NCBI RefSeq assembly: GCF_947305955.1
Contig: NZ_CAMZFB010000007.1
Location: forward strand, 1 to 64,000
DNA: 64,000 bases
Source: an uncultured Brevundimonas sp.
Lineage (GTDB): Bacteria > Pseudomonadota > Alphaproteobacteria > Caulobacterales > Caulobacteraceae
Direction of reading: 5' to 3'
A model generated the notes under the pieces. The model had not been told where the DNA came from, did no database searches, and saw only the letters and a list, made by a program, of their open reading frames with translations. Shown here one piece after another: positions 52,965-62,203 of this stretch. The position numbers were made by a program, and so were the translations under genes. Each line of letters starts with the position of its first letter. Position 1 is the stretch's first letter.

Positions 52965-53230
52965 GGTTTCGGCTTCAGATGACGCGAAATCAGGCCGCAT
53001 ACCGCCGCCGCGCCCAGCATGGCGACGCCGAACCACATCGTCTGGCCCAGAAGTTTCGCGAACAGTTCGGGGCTTTCGGATCTGAGGATTGCGCCCGAAC
53101 GTGCAGGCATGCTGCCACCCATCCAGCTGAACTTCGCCCGCACGAAGAAGAAGCCCGCCAGCACCAAAAATCCCGCCATCATCTGGGCCATGACCACATG
53201 GGACGGGATGTTTGGCAGCGGCGACTTCAT
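52961..53230 (-). CDS. Small membrane protein overlapping the aroA stop
   Basis: Predicted 89 residues; ATG 53230 overlaps the aroA TGA as ATGA. Two hydrophobic helices ([38 protein letters not shown]) flank a loop [20 protein letters not shown]. It ends RHLKPKP. No family recognised. Translational coupling to aroA is suggested by the overlap. Confidence 0.6.
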   Translation of the reverse strand: MKSPLPNIPSHVVMAQMMAGFLVLAGFFFVRAKFSWMGGSMPARSGAILRSESPELFAKLLGQTMWFGVAMLGAAAVCGLISRHLKPKP

Positions 53231-54540
53231 GCGATCTTCGCGCCCAGCCCGTTCATCAAGCTGACGAAGCCGGGGAAGGAGGTGGCGATCATCTCCGGAT
53301 CTAGCACCGACACCGGATGTTCCGACGCCAGCCCCAGCACCAAATGGCTCATGGCAATGCGGTGATCGTGGGCGGTCTCGACCGTCGCACCGCCCTTGAC
53401 CGGACCACCGGTGACGATGAAGCCCTCGGGCTCTTCCTCGACCTCGACACCGCAGGCCTTAAGGCCCGCCGTCATCAGGGCGATACGGTCGCTTTCCTTC
53501 ACCCGCATCTCGCCGATGCCGCGCATCACCGTCTGGCCGTCGGCAAAAGCGGCGGTGGCGGCAAGGATCGGATACTCATCGATCATGGCAGCAGCGCGCA
53601 TTTCCGGCACCACGACGCCCTTGAGCTTGGAGTAGCGGGCCGTGATGTCGCCGATCTCCTCGCCGCCCGAGGTGCGGCGGTTCGAAATCGTCAGGTCCGC
53701 GCCCATTTCGATCCACGTATCAAACAGGCCGGTTCGCAGCGGATTGAGCATCACGCCCTCGACCGTCACCTCGGAGCCCGGCACGATCAGGGCCGCAGCC
53801 AGAGGGAAGGCCGCAGACGACGGATCACCGGGCACGGATACTGTCGTCCCCTTCAACGACTGCCCGCCTTCCAGCGAGATCACCCAGCCCTCGCCCACTT
53901 CCTGCACATCGACCTTGGCCCCGAAGGCCGTCAGCATGCGCTCGGTATGATCGCGGCTCTTTTCCGGCTCGGTCACGCGGGTGGTGCCCTCGGCATTCAG
54001 CGCGGCCAGCAGGATGGCCGACTTGATCTGGGCCGAGGCTACGCTCTGGGTATAGTCGATCGCCGACAGGTTGCCGCCGGTCACCTTTACCGGCAGCCGG
54101 TCCTCTTCCTTTTTCCAGTCAAAGCCCGCGCCCATCTGGGCCAGAGGTCCGGTCACGCGCTTCATTGGACGCTTTCGCAGCGACACATCGCCATCAAAGG
54201 TCGCCGTCAGCGGATAGCCCGACACGGCCCCCATCAACAGGCGCACGCCGGTGCCCGCATTGCCGCAATCGATCAGATCTTCGGGCGACTGCAGACGGCC
54301 CTTGCCCGTGACCTTCCATCGACCTTGGTCAAGTTTCTCGACCTTGGCCCCCAGCGCCGCCATGGCGCGGGCGGTCGATAAAATATCGTCACCTTCCAAC
54401 AGGCCATCAATCTCGGTCACACCCTCGGCCATACCGCCAAAGATCAGACTTCTATGGGAGATTGACTTGTCGCCGGGGGCCTTGACCAAGCCCTTCAAAG
54501 GGCCGCAGGCAGAGGCAGAAAACGTCTGTGAAACAGTCAC
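53227..54540 (-). CDS. aroA: 3-phosphoshikimate 1-carboxyvinyltransferase (EPSP synthase)
   Basis: Predicted 437 residues from GTG 54540. Motifs: [70 protein letters not shown] and [12 protein letters not shown]. The overall pattern (RPMxRV, the spacing of the first loop) is closer to the Agrobacterium class II enzymes, but the residue at the glyphosate-sensitivity position is Gly, as in sensitive enzymes. It catalyses the sixth step of the shikimate pathway. Confidence 0.96.
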   Translation of the reverse strand: MTVSQTFSASACGPLKGLVKAPGDKSISHRSLIFGGMAEGVTEIDGLLEGDDILSTARAMAALGAKVEKLDQGRWKVTGKGRLQSPEDLIDCGNAGTGVRLLMGAVSGYPLTATFDGDVSLRKRPMKRVTGPLAQMGAGFDWKKEEDRLPVKVTGGNLSAIDYTQSVASAQIKSAILLAALNAEGTTRVTEPEKSRDHTERMLTAFGAKVDVQEVGEGWVISLEGGQSLKGTTVSVPGDPSSAAFPLAAALIVPGSEVTVEGVMLNPLRTGLFDTWIEMGADLTISNRRTSGGEEIGDITARYSKLKGVVVPEMRAAAMIDEYPILAATAAFADGQTVMRGIGEMRVKESDRIALMTAGLKACGVEVEEEPEGFIVTGGPVKGGATVETAHDHRIAMSHLVLGLASEHPVSVLDPEMIATSFPGFVSLMNGLGAKIA

Positions 54541-54680
54541 CCGACTACTTGGCTCCGATAATATCTGGAAAACGGGACGCAGTCGCGCCACATAAGGCTT
54601 TTGACAGTGGCCGTTTCGGGTGGCAAGGGAGCCGCCCGATTTCCCGAGTATCCACTCAACTCCCGCCGAAGGTTTAATCC

Positions 54681-55136
54681 GTGGCTAATCCTGAACTGGG
54701 CCAAAAGCAGCTCTGCCCGAACTGCCAGGCCAAATTCTACGACCTGAACCGTCGCCCGGCGCGCTGCCCGAAGTGCGAGACCGAGTTCGACCCGATGGAA
54801 GAGGCTCTGAAGAGCCGTCGCGTCCGCCGTGGTGCCGGCTATGCCGCTGACGACGAGGACACCGAAGATCAAGTCGCCGACAAGTCGGTCGACGGTGACG
54901 AAGAAGAAGATGACGTCGAAGCGACGCCGGAAATCGATCAGGAAGGCCACGAGCCGATCCTGACCCCGGACGACGACGATGACGCCGATCCGGTTGCCGA
55001 CGACGCTGGTCTGGGCACCACCGACGGTGACGACGACGTTCTCGACGACGATGACGACTCCGTGCCGTTCATCGAAGACGAAGACGACGATGATCTGGAC
55101 GAAGAACTGACCAAGCCGTCGCTCGACGACGAGTAA
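54681..55136 (+). CDS. TIGR02300/FYDLN acidic protein
   Basis: Predicted 151 residues from GTG 54681. A zinc-ribbon-like head with two CxxC pairs ([28 protein letters not shown], positions 12-15 and 29-32) and the diagnostic FYDLN, then about 100 highly acidic residues with runs of Asp (DDDDD, DDDDD, DEDDDDD). The family is widespread in alphaproteobacteria and its function unknown. It is divergent from aroA, another conserved arrangement. Confidence 0.9.
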   Translation: MANPELGQKQLCPNCQAKFYDLNRRPARCPKCETEFDPMEEALKSRRVRRGAGYAADDEDTEDQVADKSVDGDEEEDDVEATPEIDQEGHEPILTPDDDDDADPVADDAGLGTTDGDDDVLDDDDDSVPFIEDEDDDDLDEELTKPSLDDE

Positions 55137-55181
55137 AACCAAGGTTCTGAAAACAAAGCGGAAAAAAGTTTTCAGAACCGC

Positions 55182-55210
55182 TTGACCTTCCGGTCGGACT
55201 TCCCTAGTTT
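55182..55210 (+). promoter_or_regulatory. Promoter of the tRNA-Ala pair
   Basis: TTGACC (55182-55187), 17-base spacer, TAGTTT (55205-55210), about 45 bases upstream of the first tRNA-Ala. Confidence 0.6.
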
Positions 55211-55260
55211 CCGCCACCTCGACGGGGCCCACAGCCCCGTCGGGACCGACCGCAAGGTTC

Positions 55261-55336
55261 GGGGCTATAGCTCAGTTGGTAGAGCGCTTGAATGGCATTC
55301 AAGAGGTCAGCGGTTCGACTCCGCTTAGCTCCACCA
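55261..55336 (+). tRNA. tRNA-Ala (anticodon GGC), copy 1
   Basis: Acceptor GGGGCTA / TAGCTCC, D-arm GCTCAGTTGGTAGAGC, anticodon loop in CTTGAATGGCATTCAAG (GGC), T-arm AGCGGTTCGACTCCGCT, encoded ACCA. Sequence identical to the second copy. Confidence 0.97.
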
Positions 55337-55338
55337 CA

Positions 55339-55370
55339 AACCCCTCGTCGTGAACGCGGCGAGGGGTTTT
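55339..55370 (+). terminator. Terminator after tRNA-Ala copy 1
   Basis: AACCCCTCG / CGAGGGGTT (9 bp, extendable by GC pairs in the loop TCGTGAACGCGG) followed by TTTT. Confidence 0.85.
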
Positions 55371-55427
55371 CCATTTTATGGAAGCCCCTTTTTCCAAAGG
55401 TCGCCTCCATCCAGACCCAAAAGGTCC

Positions 55428-55503
55428 GGGGCTATAGCTCAGTTGGTAGAGCGCTTGAATGGCATTCAAGAGGTCAGCGGTTCGACTCCGCTTAGCTCCA
55501 CCA
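55428..55503 (+). tRNA. tRNA-Ala (anticodon GGC), copy 2
   Basis: Same 76 bases as copy 1, 167 bases downstream, with encoded CCA. Preceded by the same short AAGGTYCGG context. Confidence 0.97.
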
Positions 55504-55505
55504 TG

Positions 55506-55538
55506 AACCCCTCGTCGTGAACGCGGCGAGGGGTTTTC
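55506..55538 (+). terminator. Terminator after tRNA-Ala copy 2
   Basis: Same hairpin as after copy 1: AACCCCTCG / CGAGGGGTT followed by TTTT. Confidence 0.85.
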
Positions 55539-55608
55539 CATATCTGGCCTAGCCTCGTTGAGGCTCCGCGCAGGTGACCGCAGGTCCGACTCAGGCGAGG
55601 CTTTGCTG

Positions 55609-56199
55609 ATGCGCCCACGCTATTCCCCGCCCAAACCCGCATCCGACAGTCCGCTGGGTCTGATCTTGGTCTGGTGCGTGCTGGTCGCGGCGGCGGTGGC
55701 GATCTTCTTCATCCTGAAGCCCGAAGACCGCAACAAGGTCGAGCAGACCGCATCGAGCATGGCCACTACCGCCCTGCCCTCGGTCTTCCCGCCCAGCGTC
55801 GAGCAGGCGGCGGCTGAGGCGGATTTCCGCTGTGTGGTGGATTACGTCAATGACGGCGACACCCTGCGCTGCAAGGACGGGACGCGGGTGAGGCTGCACG
55901 CCATTTCCGCGCGCGAGCGGGACGAGACCTGCAGTCCGGGTCATCCCTGCTCGAAGGCCAGCGCAGCCCAGTCGACGGCGGCCCTGACCCGCTTGGTCCG
56001 CGGCAAGACGCTGGACTGTATGACCACCGGACAGAGCTATGACCGCGTGACCGCCATCTGCTGGACGCCGGACAAGGTCGAAGTGAACTGCCAGATGGTC
56101 CAGTCGGGCAATGCCTCACTGTGGGAACGGTTCGACAACGAGACGCGTATCTGCCGCCACCTGCGCCGGATTGGCTCGAACATTCCGCAGGCTGATTGA
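55609..56199 (+). CDS. Membrane-anchored SNase-like (thermonuclease fold) protein
   Basis: Predicted 196 residues. A transmembrane helix (LGLILVWCVLVAAAVAIFFIL, about 15-36) is followed by a linker and an OB-fold SNase-like domain: VDYVNDGDTLRCKDGTRVRLHAISARERDE, then RGKTLDCM and YDRVTAICW, WERF. The Arg in RLHAISARERDE and the Glu correspond roughly to the catalytic Arg/Glu of thermonuclease, but I cannot confirm all three. Cys pairs (CVVD/CKDG, CSPGHPC) suggest disulfides in the periplasm. ATG 55609 chosen over the longer frame. Confidence 0.72.
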   Translation: MRPRYSPPKPASDSPLGLILVWCVLVAAAVAIFFILKPEDRNKVEQTASSMATTALPSVFPPSVEQAAAEADFRCVVDYVNDGDTLRCKDGTRVRLHAISARERDETCSPGHPCSKASAAQSTAALTRLVRGKTLDCMTTGQSYDRVTAICWTPDKVEVNCQMVQSGNASLWERFDNETRICRHLRRIGSNIPQAD

Positions 56200-56450
56200 T
56201 CCGGATCAAGGTCCTGCAGACCGCAGCGCTGTAATAGAAGCTGCGGTTATTGTCGGCATTACAACAAGCTGGCTTCAAGGGGCAGGATTCCCCCCTTGAC
56301 GGTCGGCTTTCTGTATCCCGCGAACCACAATCGACGGTATTGATAGACGAAAGCAGAACGAAAAGCCCTGTTTATGGGCCAGCCGCTGCCATTATTTATC
56401 GGTACAAGGTAGAAAGTTTCCCAGACCCACCAACTTGAGGCAGTAATCAA
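56200..56450. other. Intergenic region, no gene seen
   Basis: About 250 bases, AT-richer than surroundings, upstream of the oxygenase gene; presumably its promoter and leader. No convincing ORF, hairpin or repeat. Confidence 0.5.
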
Positions 56451-57428
56451 GTGACCTCCACCATCACCGCCGTGGCCGCCGAGGGCCAAAAGAAAAAGGC
56501 CATCGTGCCGGTGTCGATGACCCGTTACGACAGTGACTTCCAAGGCTTCGCAGATGAGCTGGGCGCGTCGTTCGCCCGCTACGGCTTTGCCGTCGTCGCG
56601 GACCACGGTCTGGACCAAGCGGTGATCGACGCCGCCATCGCCGATGCCAAGGCCTTCTTTGCCCTCGACGAGGAAACCAAGCGCCAATACCACATCCCCG
56701 GCACCGGCGGCGCTCGCGGCCTGACCCCGTTCGGCGTGGAAACCGCCAAGGGCGCAAGCATCCGCGACCTCAAGGAGTTCTGGCACACCGGCCGCGAACT
56801 GCCGGAAGGTCACGAGTACAAGAAGTACATGCGTGACAACGTATGGCCGACCGAAATCCCGACCTTCAAGGACAATGTCTATGGCATGTACTCGGCTCTG
56901 GACGCGCTGGGCCGCCGCATCCTGAAGGCCATCGCCCGCTATCTGAAGCTGGACGACGACTTCTTCGAGGACAAGGTCCAGCTGGGCAACTCGGTCCTGC
57001 GCCTGCTGCACTATCCGCCGATCCCCGCCGATGCCGAAGGCGTGCGCGCCGGTGCCCACGAAGACATCAACGTCATCACCCTGCTGCTGGGTGCCGAAGA
57101 GGCTGGCCTGCAGCTCAAGGATGCCGACGGCGAGTGGCTGGACATCGCACCGCCTCCGGGCGCTCTGGTCATCAACATCGGTGACATGCTGCAGCGTCTG
57201 GTGAACCACGTCCTGCCGTCGACCACCCACCGCGTGGTCAATCCGGCACCGGAACGTCGCGGCTTCGCCCGCTACTCGACCCCGTTCTTCCTGCACTTCA
57301 ATCCGGACTTCCCGATCGAGACCCTGCCGTCGACGATCACCCCGGAAAATCCGGACCGCTATGCCGGCAAGACCATTCTGGCCGAGGACTTCCTCACCGA
57401 GCGTCTGCGCGAGATCAAACTGATCTAA
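56451..57428 (+). CDS. Isopenicillin-N-synthase-like 2OG-Fe(II) oxygenase
   Basis: Predicted 325 residues from GTG 56451. DIOX_N domain at the N-terminus (YGFAVVADHGLDQAVIDAA, FFALDEETKRQYH), then the double-stranded beta helix with iron ligands HEDINVI (HxD) and THRVVNP (His), and RYSTPFF with the Arg that binds the 2OG carboxylate. Substrate unknown. A bidirectional terminator follows. Confidence 0.87.
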   Translation: MTSTITAVAAEGQKKKAIVPVSMTRYDSDFQGFADELGASFARYGFAVVADHGLDQAVIDAAIADAKAFFALDEETKRQYHIPGTGGARGLTPFGVETAKGASIRDLKEFWHTGRELPEGHEYKKYMRDNVWPTEIPTFKDNVYGMYSALDALGRRILKAIARYLKLDDDFFEDKVQLGNSVLRLLHYPPIPADAEGVRAGAHEDINVITLLLGAEEAGLQLKDADGEWLDIAPPPGALVINIGDMLQRLVNHVLPSTTHRVVNPAPERRGFARYSTPFFLHFNPDFPIETLPSTITPENPDRYAGKTILAEDFLTERLREIKLI

Positions 57429-57452
57429 GCGCCGCCACAGCGACAACGATAA

Positions 57453-57486
57453 AGGGGCCGGACGAGCAATCGTCCGGCCCCTTTTC
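57453..57486. terminator. Intrinsic terminator after the oxygenase gene
   Basis: Perfect 12-bp stem AGGGGCCGGACG / CGTCCGGCCCCT, loop AGCAAT, followed by TTTT; placed between convergent genes. Confidence 0.92.
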
Positions 57487-57505
57487 TATTCCAGCCCCAT
57501 CGGCC

Positions 57506-59371
57506 TTAGCGGGCGATCCGCAGGCGGGTGATGTCGCGGCCGATCTGTTTGAAGGCTTCCTTCAAGTCGGTCCCCGTCGACGCCGGGAAGAAATTCTCCT
57601 TCGAGTCCGTCGCACAGGCCTCCATCACTTCATAGGCCGTATCGATACCGGCCTTCCCGCGGCTCGTGCCCAGATTGAAGCCGATCGTATAGACGACGAT
57701 GCCCTGCTTCTTCATGGCTTCGCAGATCTGGACGGACTGGGTGAACACGTCCCCGTTCGTGGACGGGCAGTTGATCTGATAGTCCGTGTCGATCGAGCCC
57801 GAGCCGGCATCCTTTGACACCACGCCTTCACAATAGGGGGTGTTGAACTCACCGTCCGTCATCAGGATGACGGCCTTGATGGTCTCGGCAGGATTGAAGG
57901 CATTCGGGCGGCTGGCCGTAGGCAGGACCGAGCCGAAGTTCGGCGAAATCGTGTACCAGGCCATTTCGATACCCGTCTGGCCTGCCGTTGCCCCTTCCGC
58001 CTGATAGCCGTCGATCACCGTGTTCAGACCATCGGCGCCGGTCAGGACATTGGTCAGAGGCAGATAGCGACCCGGCTGGCAGCTGGAGCCGCTCGGCAGG
58101 TAGGCCCGGCCCAGCCATGCATTGGAACCGGGGGCCTGATCCGTGGGGCTACCATTTCCGCGCGGACGCTCGCTGATGCAGTTTGTCGACGGGAGTTTCG
58201 TGAGGCTGTTGGCCTTGTTGTAGAAGACCCGCTGCTGGCAGCCATCCCAACCGCACTGCACAGTACCGGACTTGGAATAGTTGGCTGGCAGGCTGTTCGG
58301 ATTAAACGCCACCGCAAAGGTATTGGCGTCAATGATCTGGACAGCGTGATAGGTGTTCAGCTGGGTCATCCCCTGAACGCCGGATATTTCGACCAGTCCA
58401 CCCTCAATCAATCCATGCCCCGCCGAAGTCACCCGAATACGGCACTGGGAATCGACGCATTTGCGTAGATAGCGGGTCGAGTTTGAAGCTGCAGAATAGG
58501 AGCCCGAGAGGCCTTGCAGCTTGAAAGTGTTGGACGTCGGGACCTCGCTGACCTTATGGACGGTCTTGTTGACCCCCGAGTTGGACGTGAAGCCATAAAT
58601 ATAGACCGTGTCCCCAACCTTCAGATTGTGGGAGTTCGCGGTAAAGGTGCCGTTTTTCGAATCCGAAATCGTCTTGGCAGCATCCGCCCAGGTCGCTCCG
58701 GTGATCGTGGTCGATCCCTTGAGAGGGCCGCGGAAAGTTTCGGCGAAAGTGCCGACGTTAACGCCCCGCGCATAGGGAACCAGTGCAACCCGCGTCGTAT
58801 AGAGGGTCTGGTCGCCTTGCACGACGATACTCACCAGCTCCTTGGCGGCAGACCGGAGGTCGCCCATGAAGTTTTTCATAGAGCCGGTGATGTCCAGCGC
58901 CATGGCCACTTCCACATTCTTCGATGCGCGCAGCACCTGTGACGTGGCCGTCATGGGCAGGTAGTCGTCGAACAGCTTGCCATAGGGCGGCAGGAAGACG
59001 TTGGCGATGATCGTCTTGACCTGAACCGTTGCGGTTGAGGTCACTTCGTACTTCGAGGCGACGGAAAAATCCGCGACATCACCGGGATTGTCTTTGAAAT
59101 AATCCGGCATATTGGCGCGCAGCGACGCCATGCCGACCCGCTGGACATCAGACGCACTGGTATAGTTGGAGCGCGCCGCCGCCAGGGTGGCCGCGTCCAG
59201 CGCGTCCTGAAGCTCGGACTTCACCTTGGCCATGTGGTGCAGGTCGATAGCGCCTGCCGAAATCATCAAAAGTACAGGCAAGGCAATGCCGGCCATCATG
59301 GCCACATTCCCCTGACGTGCACCCCCAAAGCTCCGCAACAGGCGCATGATGCGACCATGGAACCGGATCAT
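57506..59371 (-). CDS. TadG-like vWA protein with two inserted FCCH-like domains
   Basis: Predicted 621 residues. TadE/TadG-type N-terminal helix (QGNVAMMAGIALPVLLMISAG) after a basic start, then HHMAKVKSELQDALDAATLAAA. The vWA domain has the MIDAS start ALDITGSM and the strands VALVPYARGVNVG and AVILMTDGEFNTPYCE. Between these halves about 170 residues are inserted with two units of the GHGL...GDxVxIxG...Nxxxx...NTFxL type (NLKVGDTVYIYGFTSNSG, HGLIEGGLVEISGVQGM), resembling E1_FCCH domains of phage and other surface proteins. Probably a pilus-assembly or surface adhesion protein. ATG 59371 with GGGAGA. Confidence 0.75.
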   Translation of the reverse strand: MIRFHGRIMRLLRSFGGARQGNVAMMAGIALPVLLMISAGAIDLHHMAKVKSELQDALDAATLAAARSNYTSASDVQRVGMASLRANMPDYFKDNPGDVADFSVASKYEVTSTATVQVKTIIANVFLPPYGKLFDDYLPMTATSQVLRASKNVEVAMALDITGSMKNFMGDLRSAAKELVSIVVQGDQTLYTTRVALVPYARGVNVGTFAETFRGPLKGSTTITGATWADAAKTISDSKNGTFTANSHNLKVGDTVYIYGFTSNSGVNKTVHKVSEVPTSNTFKLQGLSGSYSAASNSTRYLRKCVDSQCRIRVTSAGHGLIEGGLVEISGVQGMTQLNTYHAVQIIDANTFAVAFNPNSLPANYSKSGTVQCGWDGCQQRVFYNKANSLTKLPSTNCISERPRGNGSPTDQAPGSNAWLGRAYLPSGSSCQPGRYLPLTNVLTGADGLNTVIDGYQAEGATAGQTGIEMAWYTISPNFGSVLPTASRPNAFNPAETIKAVILMTDGEFNTPYCEGVVSKDAGSGSIDTDYQINCPSTNGDVFTQSVQICEAMKKQGIVVYTIGFNLGTSRGKAGIDTAYEVMEACATDSKENFFPASTGTDLKEAFKQIGRDITRLRIAR

Positions 59372-59501
59372 CTGGTATCTCCCGCGCCAAGCGCTTTTCC
59401 CCACCGTAACGGGGCATATTGCAACGGTAATGGAATACAGAGGGTCAACAGCCAAGGTTAATGGCCTGTCGGTACCCGCTCTATTCCGACTGTCAGTGGA
59501 T

Positions 59502-60209
59502 CTATTTGCCGATCACGCACCGGTTCAGGCCCTGATCGCGGACATGGCCGCTGTTGGCCTCGATGCGCGATGTCCGGCGACGGACATAGGGACCGGGTGA
59601 CGCCGCGTTATAGCGGCGGGGGCTGGGCAGGACGGCGATCAGCCGTGCGGCCTCGCGGCGCGACAGCGACTTGGCGCTCTTGCCGAACCAGTGCTGGGCG
59701 GCGGCCTCGGCCCCATAAACGCCCGGCGCGAACTCGGCGACGTTCAGATACATCTCCATGATCCGCTTCTTGCCCCAGCCGAACTCGATCAGGACCGAGT
59801 ATCCGGCCTCCAAGCCCTTGCGGACATAGGAACGACCCGGCCACAGAAAGACGTTCTTGGCCGTCTGCTGGGTGATGGTCGATCCGCCGCGCATCTTGGA
59901 CGAGCCACGCGCTTCGGCCCGCTCATTGGCCTCCATCGCCTTCTGGATGGCCTCGAAGTCGAAACCGTTGTGCGAGCAGAAACGGGCGTCCTCGGCGGCG
60001 ATGGCCGCCGTCACCAGATAGGGCGACAGATTGTCGAGCGAGCGCCAGCGGTAGTCGAGGCCGTTACCTTTAATCGCCTGTTCGATCATCAGAATGGTCG
60101 GCGGCGCGGGCACGAACCGCAGCACCGCCACCTGTAGAAAGGGGAAGGCCAGAATGAACAGGAACAGTTTCAGCAGCGGCCTGCGCCGACGCACCTTACC
60201 CTTGGCCAT
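59502..60209 (-). CDS. mtgA: Monofunctional biosynthetic peptidoglycan transglycosylase
   Basis: Predicted 235 residues. N-terminal anchor helix LFLFILAFPFLQVAVL; GT51 motifs EDARFCSHNGFDFEAIQ (catalytic Glu), RGGSTITQQTAKNVFLW, RKGLEAGYSVLIEFGWGKKRIMEMYLNVAE and EAARLIAVLPSPRRYN. It polymerises lipid II glycan strands without a transpeptidase domain. It lies 12 bases after the WD40 gene, same strand. Confidence 0.95.
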   Translation of the reverse strand: MAKGKVRRRRPLLKLFLFILAFPFLQVAVLRFVPAPPTILMIEQAIKGNGLDYRWRSLDNLSPYLVTAAIAAEDARFCSHNGFDFEAIQKAMEANERAEARGSSKMRGGSTITQQTAKNVFLWPGRSYVRKGLEAGYSVLIEFGWGKKRIMEMYLNVAEFAPGVYGAEAAAQHWFGKSAKSLSRREAARLIAVLPSPRRYNAASPGPYVRRRTSRIEANSGHVRDQGLNRCVIGK

Positions 60210-60220
60210 ATCCCCTCCCC

Positions 60221-61180
60221 TCAGAACGAATGAACGCCGGCGTTGCCGTCTTCGTCAGCCCACGCCATACGCGCGGCCCCCTTGCTGACGGCCAGTGCGG
60301 TGATCGGTGCGCCCTTGTCCTTCTTGATGAAATCGAGGCCACGGCCCGCCGGATCGGCCCACCACACGCGGCCATCTTCCAGACCGGCTACCAGTCGGCC
60401 CTGATCCGGCGTCGAAGCGACCAGCGACACCAGCGTGCTTTCGTCATAGCCGATCTCGGTCGCCTCGCGGCCCATCGGACCATTGGCACCGATGAAGGGC
60501 CACAGCACCACGCCCTGTGCGCCCGAGGTGGCCATCAGCTGGCCCTTGGACAGGAAGGAGAAGGATTTGATTTTGGCCGGATAGCCGCCCATCCGCATGT
60601 TGCGCTGGTCCTTCAGACGCCAGCCGTGCAGCTGGTTGTCCTGCATCGAGGTAACGATAAAGGCCCCGTCCGGCGAGAAGCCGACCGACAGGTGCGAGCC
60701 CGCCCACGACAGCTTGACCGGCTGCTGCTGCTCGATACGGGCGTACCACAGCCACGCGCCATTATAGGTCGAGGTCGCCACGCGGCGGCCCTTGGGATCA
60801 AAGGCCACGCCCGAGACGGTGCGCTCGTGCTGGAAGTCGCGACGGAAGGCGGCGTCCTTGCTGTCGATCACCGACAGAACGCGACCCGAGGAAAAGGCGA
60901 TCAGGCCGGATTCAGCGCTGGCGGCGATGCTGTCGATCCAGCCCTTACCCTCGGCCAGAACCACCGCCTCGCCCACACGGCTCCAGACGACCTTGCCGTC
61001 ATCGCCGCCGGTGACAATGCCCTCGCCCGACGGGTGGACACAGGCGCAAAGCACCGCGCCGTCATGCACCTCGTTGCGGGTGCCGTCCTCGAACCGCACC
61101 GAGCCGTCACCCAAGGCGAACACGGCCTGCGTCTTGTCGAAAAGGGCGGCGGTGATCTGGGCGTCGAAAGTGAAGTTCAT
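60221..61180 (-). CDS. WD40-repeat protein
   Basis: Predicted 319 residues. Repeated WD-like blades: GEGIVTGGDDGKVVWSR, FDPKGRRVATSTYNGAWLWY, FSPDGAFIVTSMQDNQLHGWR, LMATSGAQGVVLWPF and GRLVAGLEDGRVWW. No signal peptide (starts MNFTFDAQITAAL), so a cytoplasmic seven-blade propeller scaffold is likely. ATG 61180 is preferred, as the frame to 61213 adds little. Partner unknown. Confidence 0.85.
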   Translation of the reverse strand: MNFTFDAQITAALFDKTQAVFALGDGSVRFEDGTRNEVHDGAVLCACVHPSGEGIVTGGDDGKVVWSRVGEAVVLAEGKGWIDSIAASAESGLIAFSSGRVLSVIDSKDAAFRRDFQHERTVSGVAFDPKGRRVATSTYNGAWLWYARIEQQQPVKLSWAGSHLSVGFSPDGAFIVTSMQDNQLHGWRLKDQRNMRMGGYPAKIKSFSFLSKGQLMATSGAQGVVLWPFIGANGPMGREATEIGYDESTLVSLVASTPDQGRLVAGLEDGRVWWADPAGRGLDFIKKDKGAPITALAVSKGAARMAWADEDGNAGVHSF

Positions 61181-61272
61181 CGAAGTCTCTGGTGTTCGCG
61201 GATACTGTTGCACTGCTCATAGCCGTGGCGGCTCCGCGCTTCTATAGGAAAGGCGTATAGGGAGTTTGAGTG

Positions 61273-61959
61273 ATGGCCGTTGTGCTGATTTCCGGCTTCA
61301 TGGCCGACGAGACGCTGTGGGACGATGTTGCGCCCGCGCTGGCCGATTTCGGCCCTGTGATCCCGCTGGCCCTGCGCGAAGGCGAAACCATCGAGGCCAT
61401 GGCCGAGGCGCTGCTGCCCGCCCTGCCCGTCCGGTTCCACCTTGTCGGATTTTCCATGGGCGGCTTTGTCGCCCGCGAGATCGTTCGCCTGATCCCCGAG
61501 CGGGTTCAAAGCCTTGTGCTGGTCGCCACGTCGGCCCGCGGCGATACCGAAGAGATGATCCGCCAGCGCCGCAGCGCGCTCAAATCCCCGCCCGAGCGTT
61601 TCAAGGGGCTCAGCCGTCCGGCCATCCAATCCTCGCTGCATCCCAAGCTGAGGGACGACGCCGCCATGCTGGCGCGCGTGCGCGACATGGGTGTGCGGCT
61701 GGGCGGCCACATCTTCCACCGCCAGTCCTTTATCGCCCGCGACGGTGATCTGGAGCGCCTCGGCGATATCACCGTCCCGACCCTGATCGTCAGCGCCGAC
61801 CATGACGCCCTGCGCTCCAGCGCCGAGCAACAGGAACTGGTTCAAGGGATCGCCGGCGCAAAACACACCACCGTCACCGACAGCGGCCACATGATCCCGC
61901 TGGAACAGCCCGAAGCCTTGGCCGAAGTCCTGAAGGACTGGCTGACGCGCCAAGACTGA
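61273..61959 (+). CDS. Alpha/beta hydrolase
   Basis: Predicted 228 residues. Nucleophile elbow GFSMGGFVARE (Ser), oxyanion region near VVLISGFMADETLWDD, and the acid and His in IVSADHDAL and DSGHMIPLEQPEA. Similar to small esterases/hydrolases of the MhpC/MenH type. Substrate unknown. It has GGAG about 10 bases before ATG 61273 and ends in a bidirectional terminator. Confidence 0.87.
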   Translation: MAVVLISGFMADETLWDDVAPALADFGPVIPLALREGETIEAMAEALLPALPVRFHLVGFSMGGFVAREIVRLIPERVQSLVLVATSARGDTEEMIRQRRSALKSPPERFKGLSRPAIQSSLHPKLRDDAAMLARVRDMGVRLGGHIFHRQSFIARDGDLERLGDITVPTLIVSADHDALRSSAEQQELVQGIAGAKHTTVTDSGHMIPLEQPEALAEVLKDWLTRQD

Positions 61960-61969
61960 CGCGAAAGAA

Positions 61970-62000
61970 AAACGGCCCGTCACCAAGGTGCGGGCCGTTT
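61970..62000. terminator. Bidirectional terminator
   Basis: Perfect 10-bp stem AAACGGCCCG / CGGGCCGTTT with an 11-base loop, A-rich before and TTT after, between convergent genes. Confidence 0.8.
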
Positions 62001-62005
62001 CAATA

Positions 62006-62203
62006 TCAGAGCCGTTTCAGCTCTCTCAGACGCGAGATCATGATGTCCGGCGTCGCATAGGCTTCCTGAAGCTCGGCGCTCCAGTAGTTCAGCGCATCCA
62101 GCGGTACAGCCTGACCGGTCACAGCGCAGCGGACGAAATCGCCCGGTTTCAGGACCTGATAGTCCCCGCACTCATAGACCAGTTGGGCTTCGGTCCCGCT
62201 CAT
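62006..62203 (-). CDS. DUF2093 protein
   Basis: Predicted 65 residues: [42 protein letters not shown], the diagnostic DUF2093 pattern. ATG 62203 overlaps the stop of the COG0523 GTPase gene as ATGA, suggesting coupling. Function of this alphaproteobacterial family unknown. Confidence 0.9.
   Translation of the reverse strand: MSGTEAQLVYECGDYQVLKPGDFVRCAVTGQAVPLDALNYWSAELQEAYATPDIMISRLRELKRL

Noticed and set aside
53227..54540. Natural glyphosate-insensitive EPSP synthase
   Set aside because: The general pattern is class II-like, but the residue at the key position is Gly (GNAGTG), not the Ala that marks insensitive enzymes.
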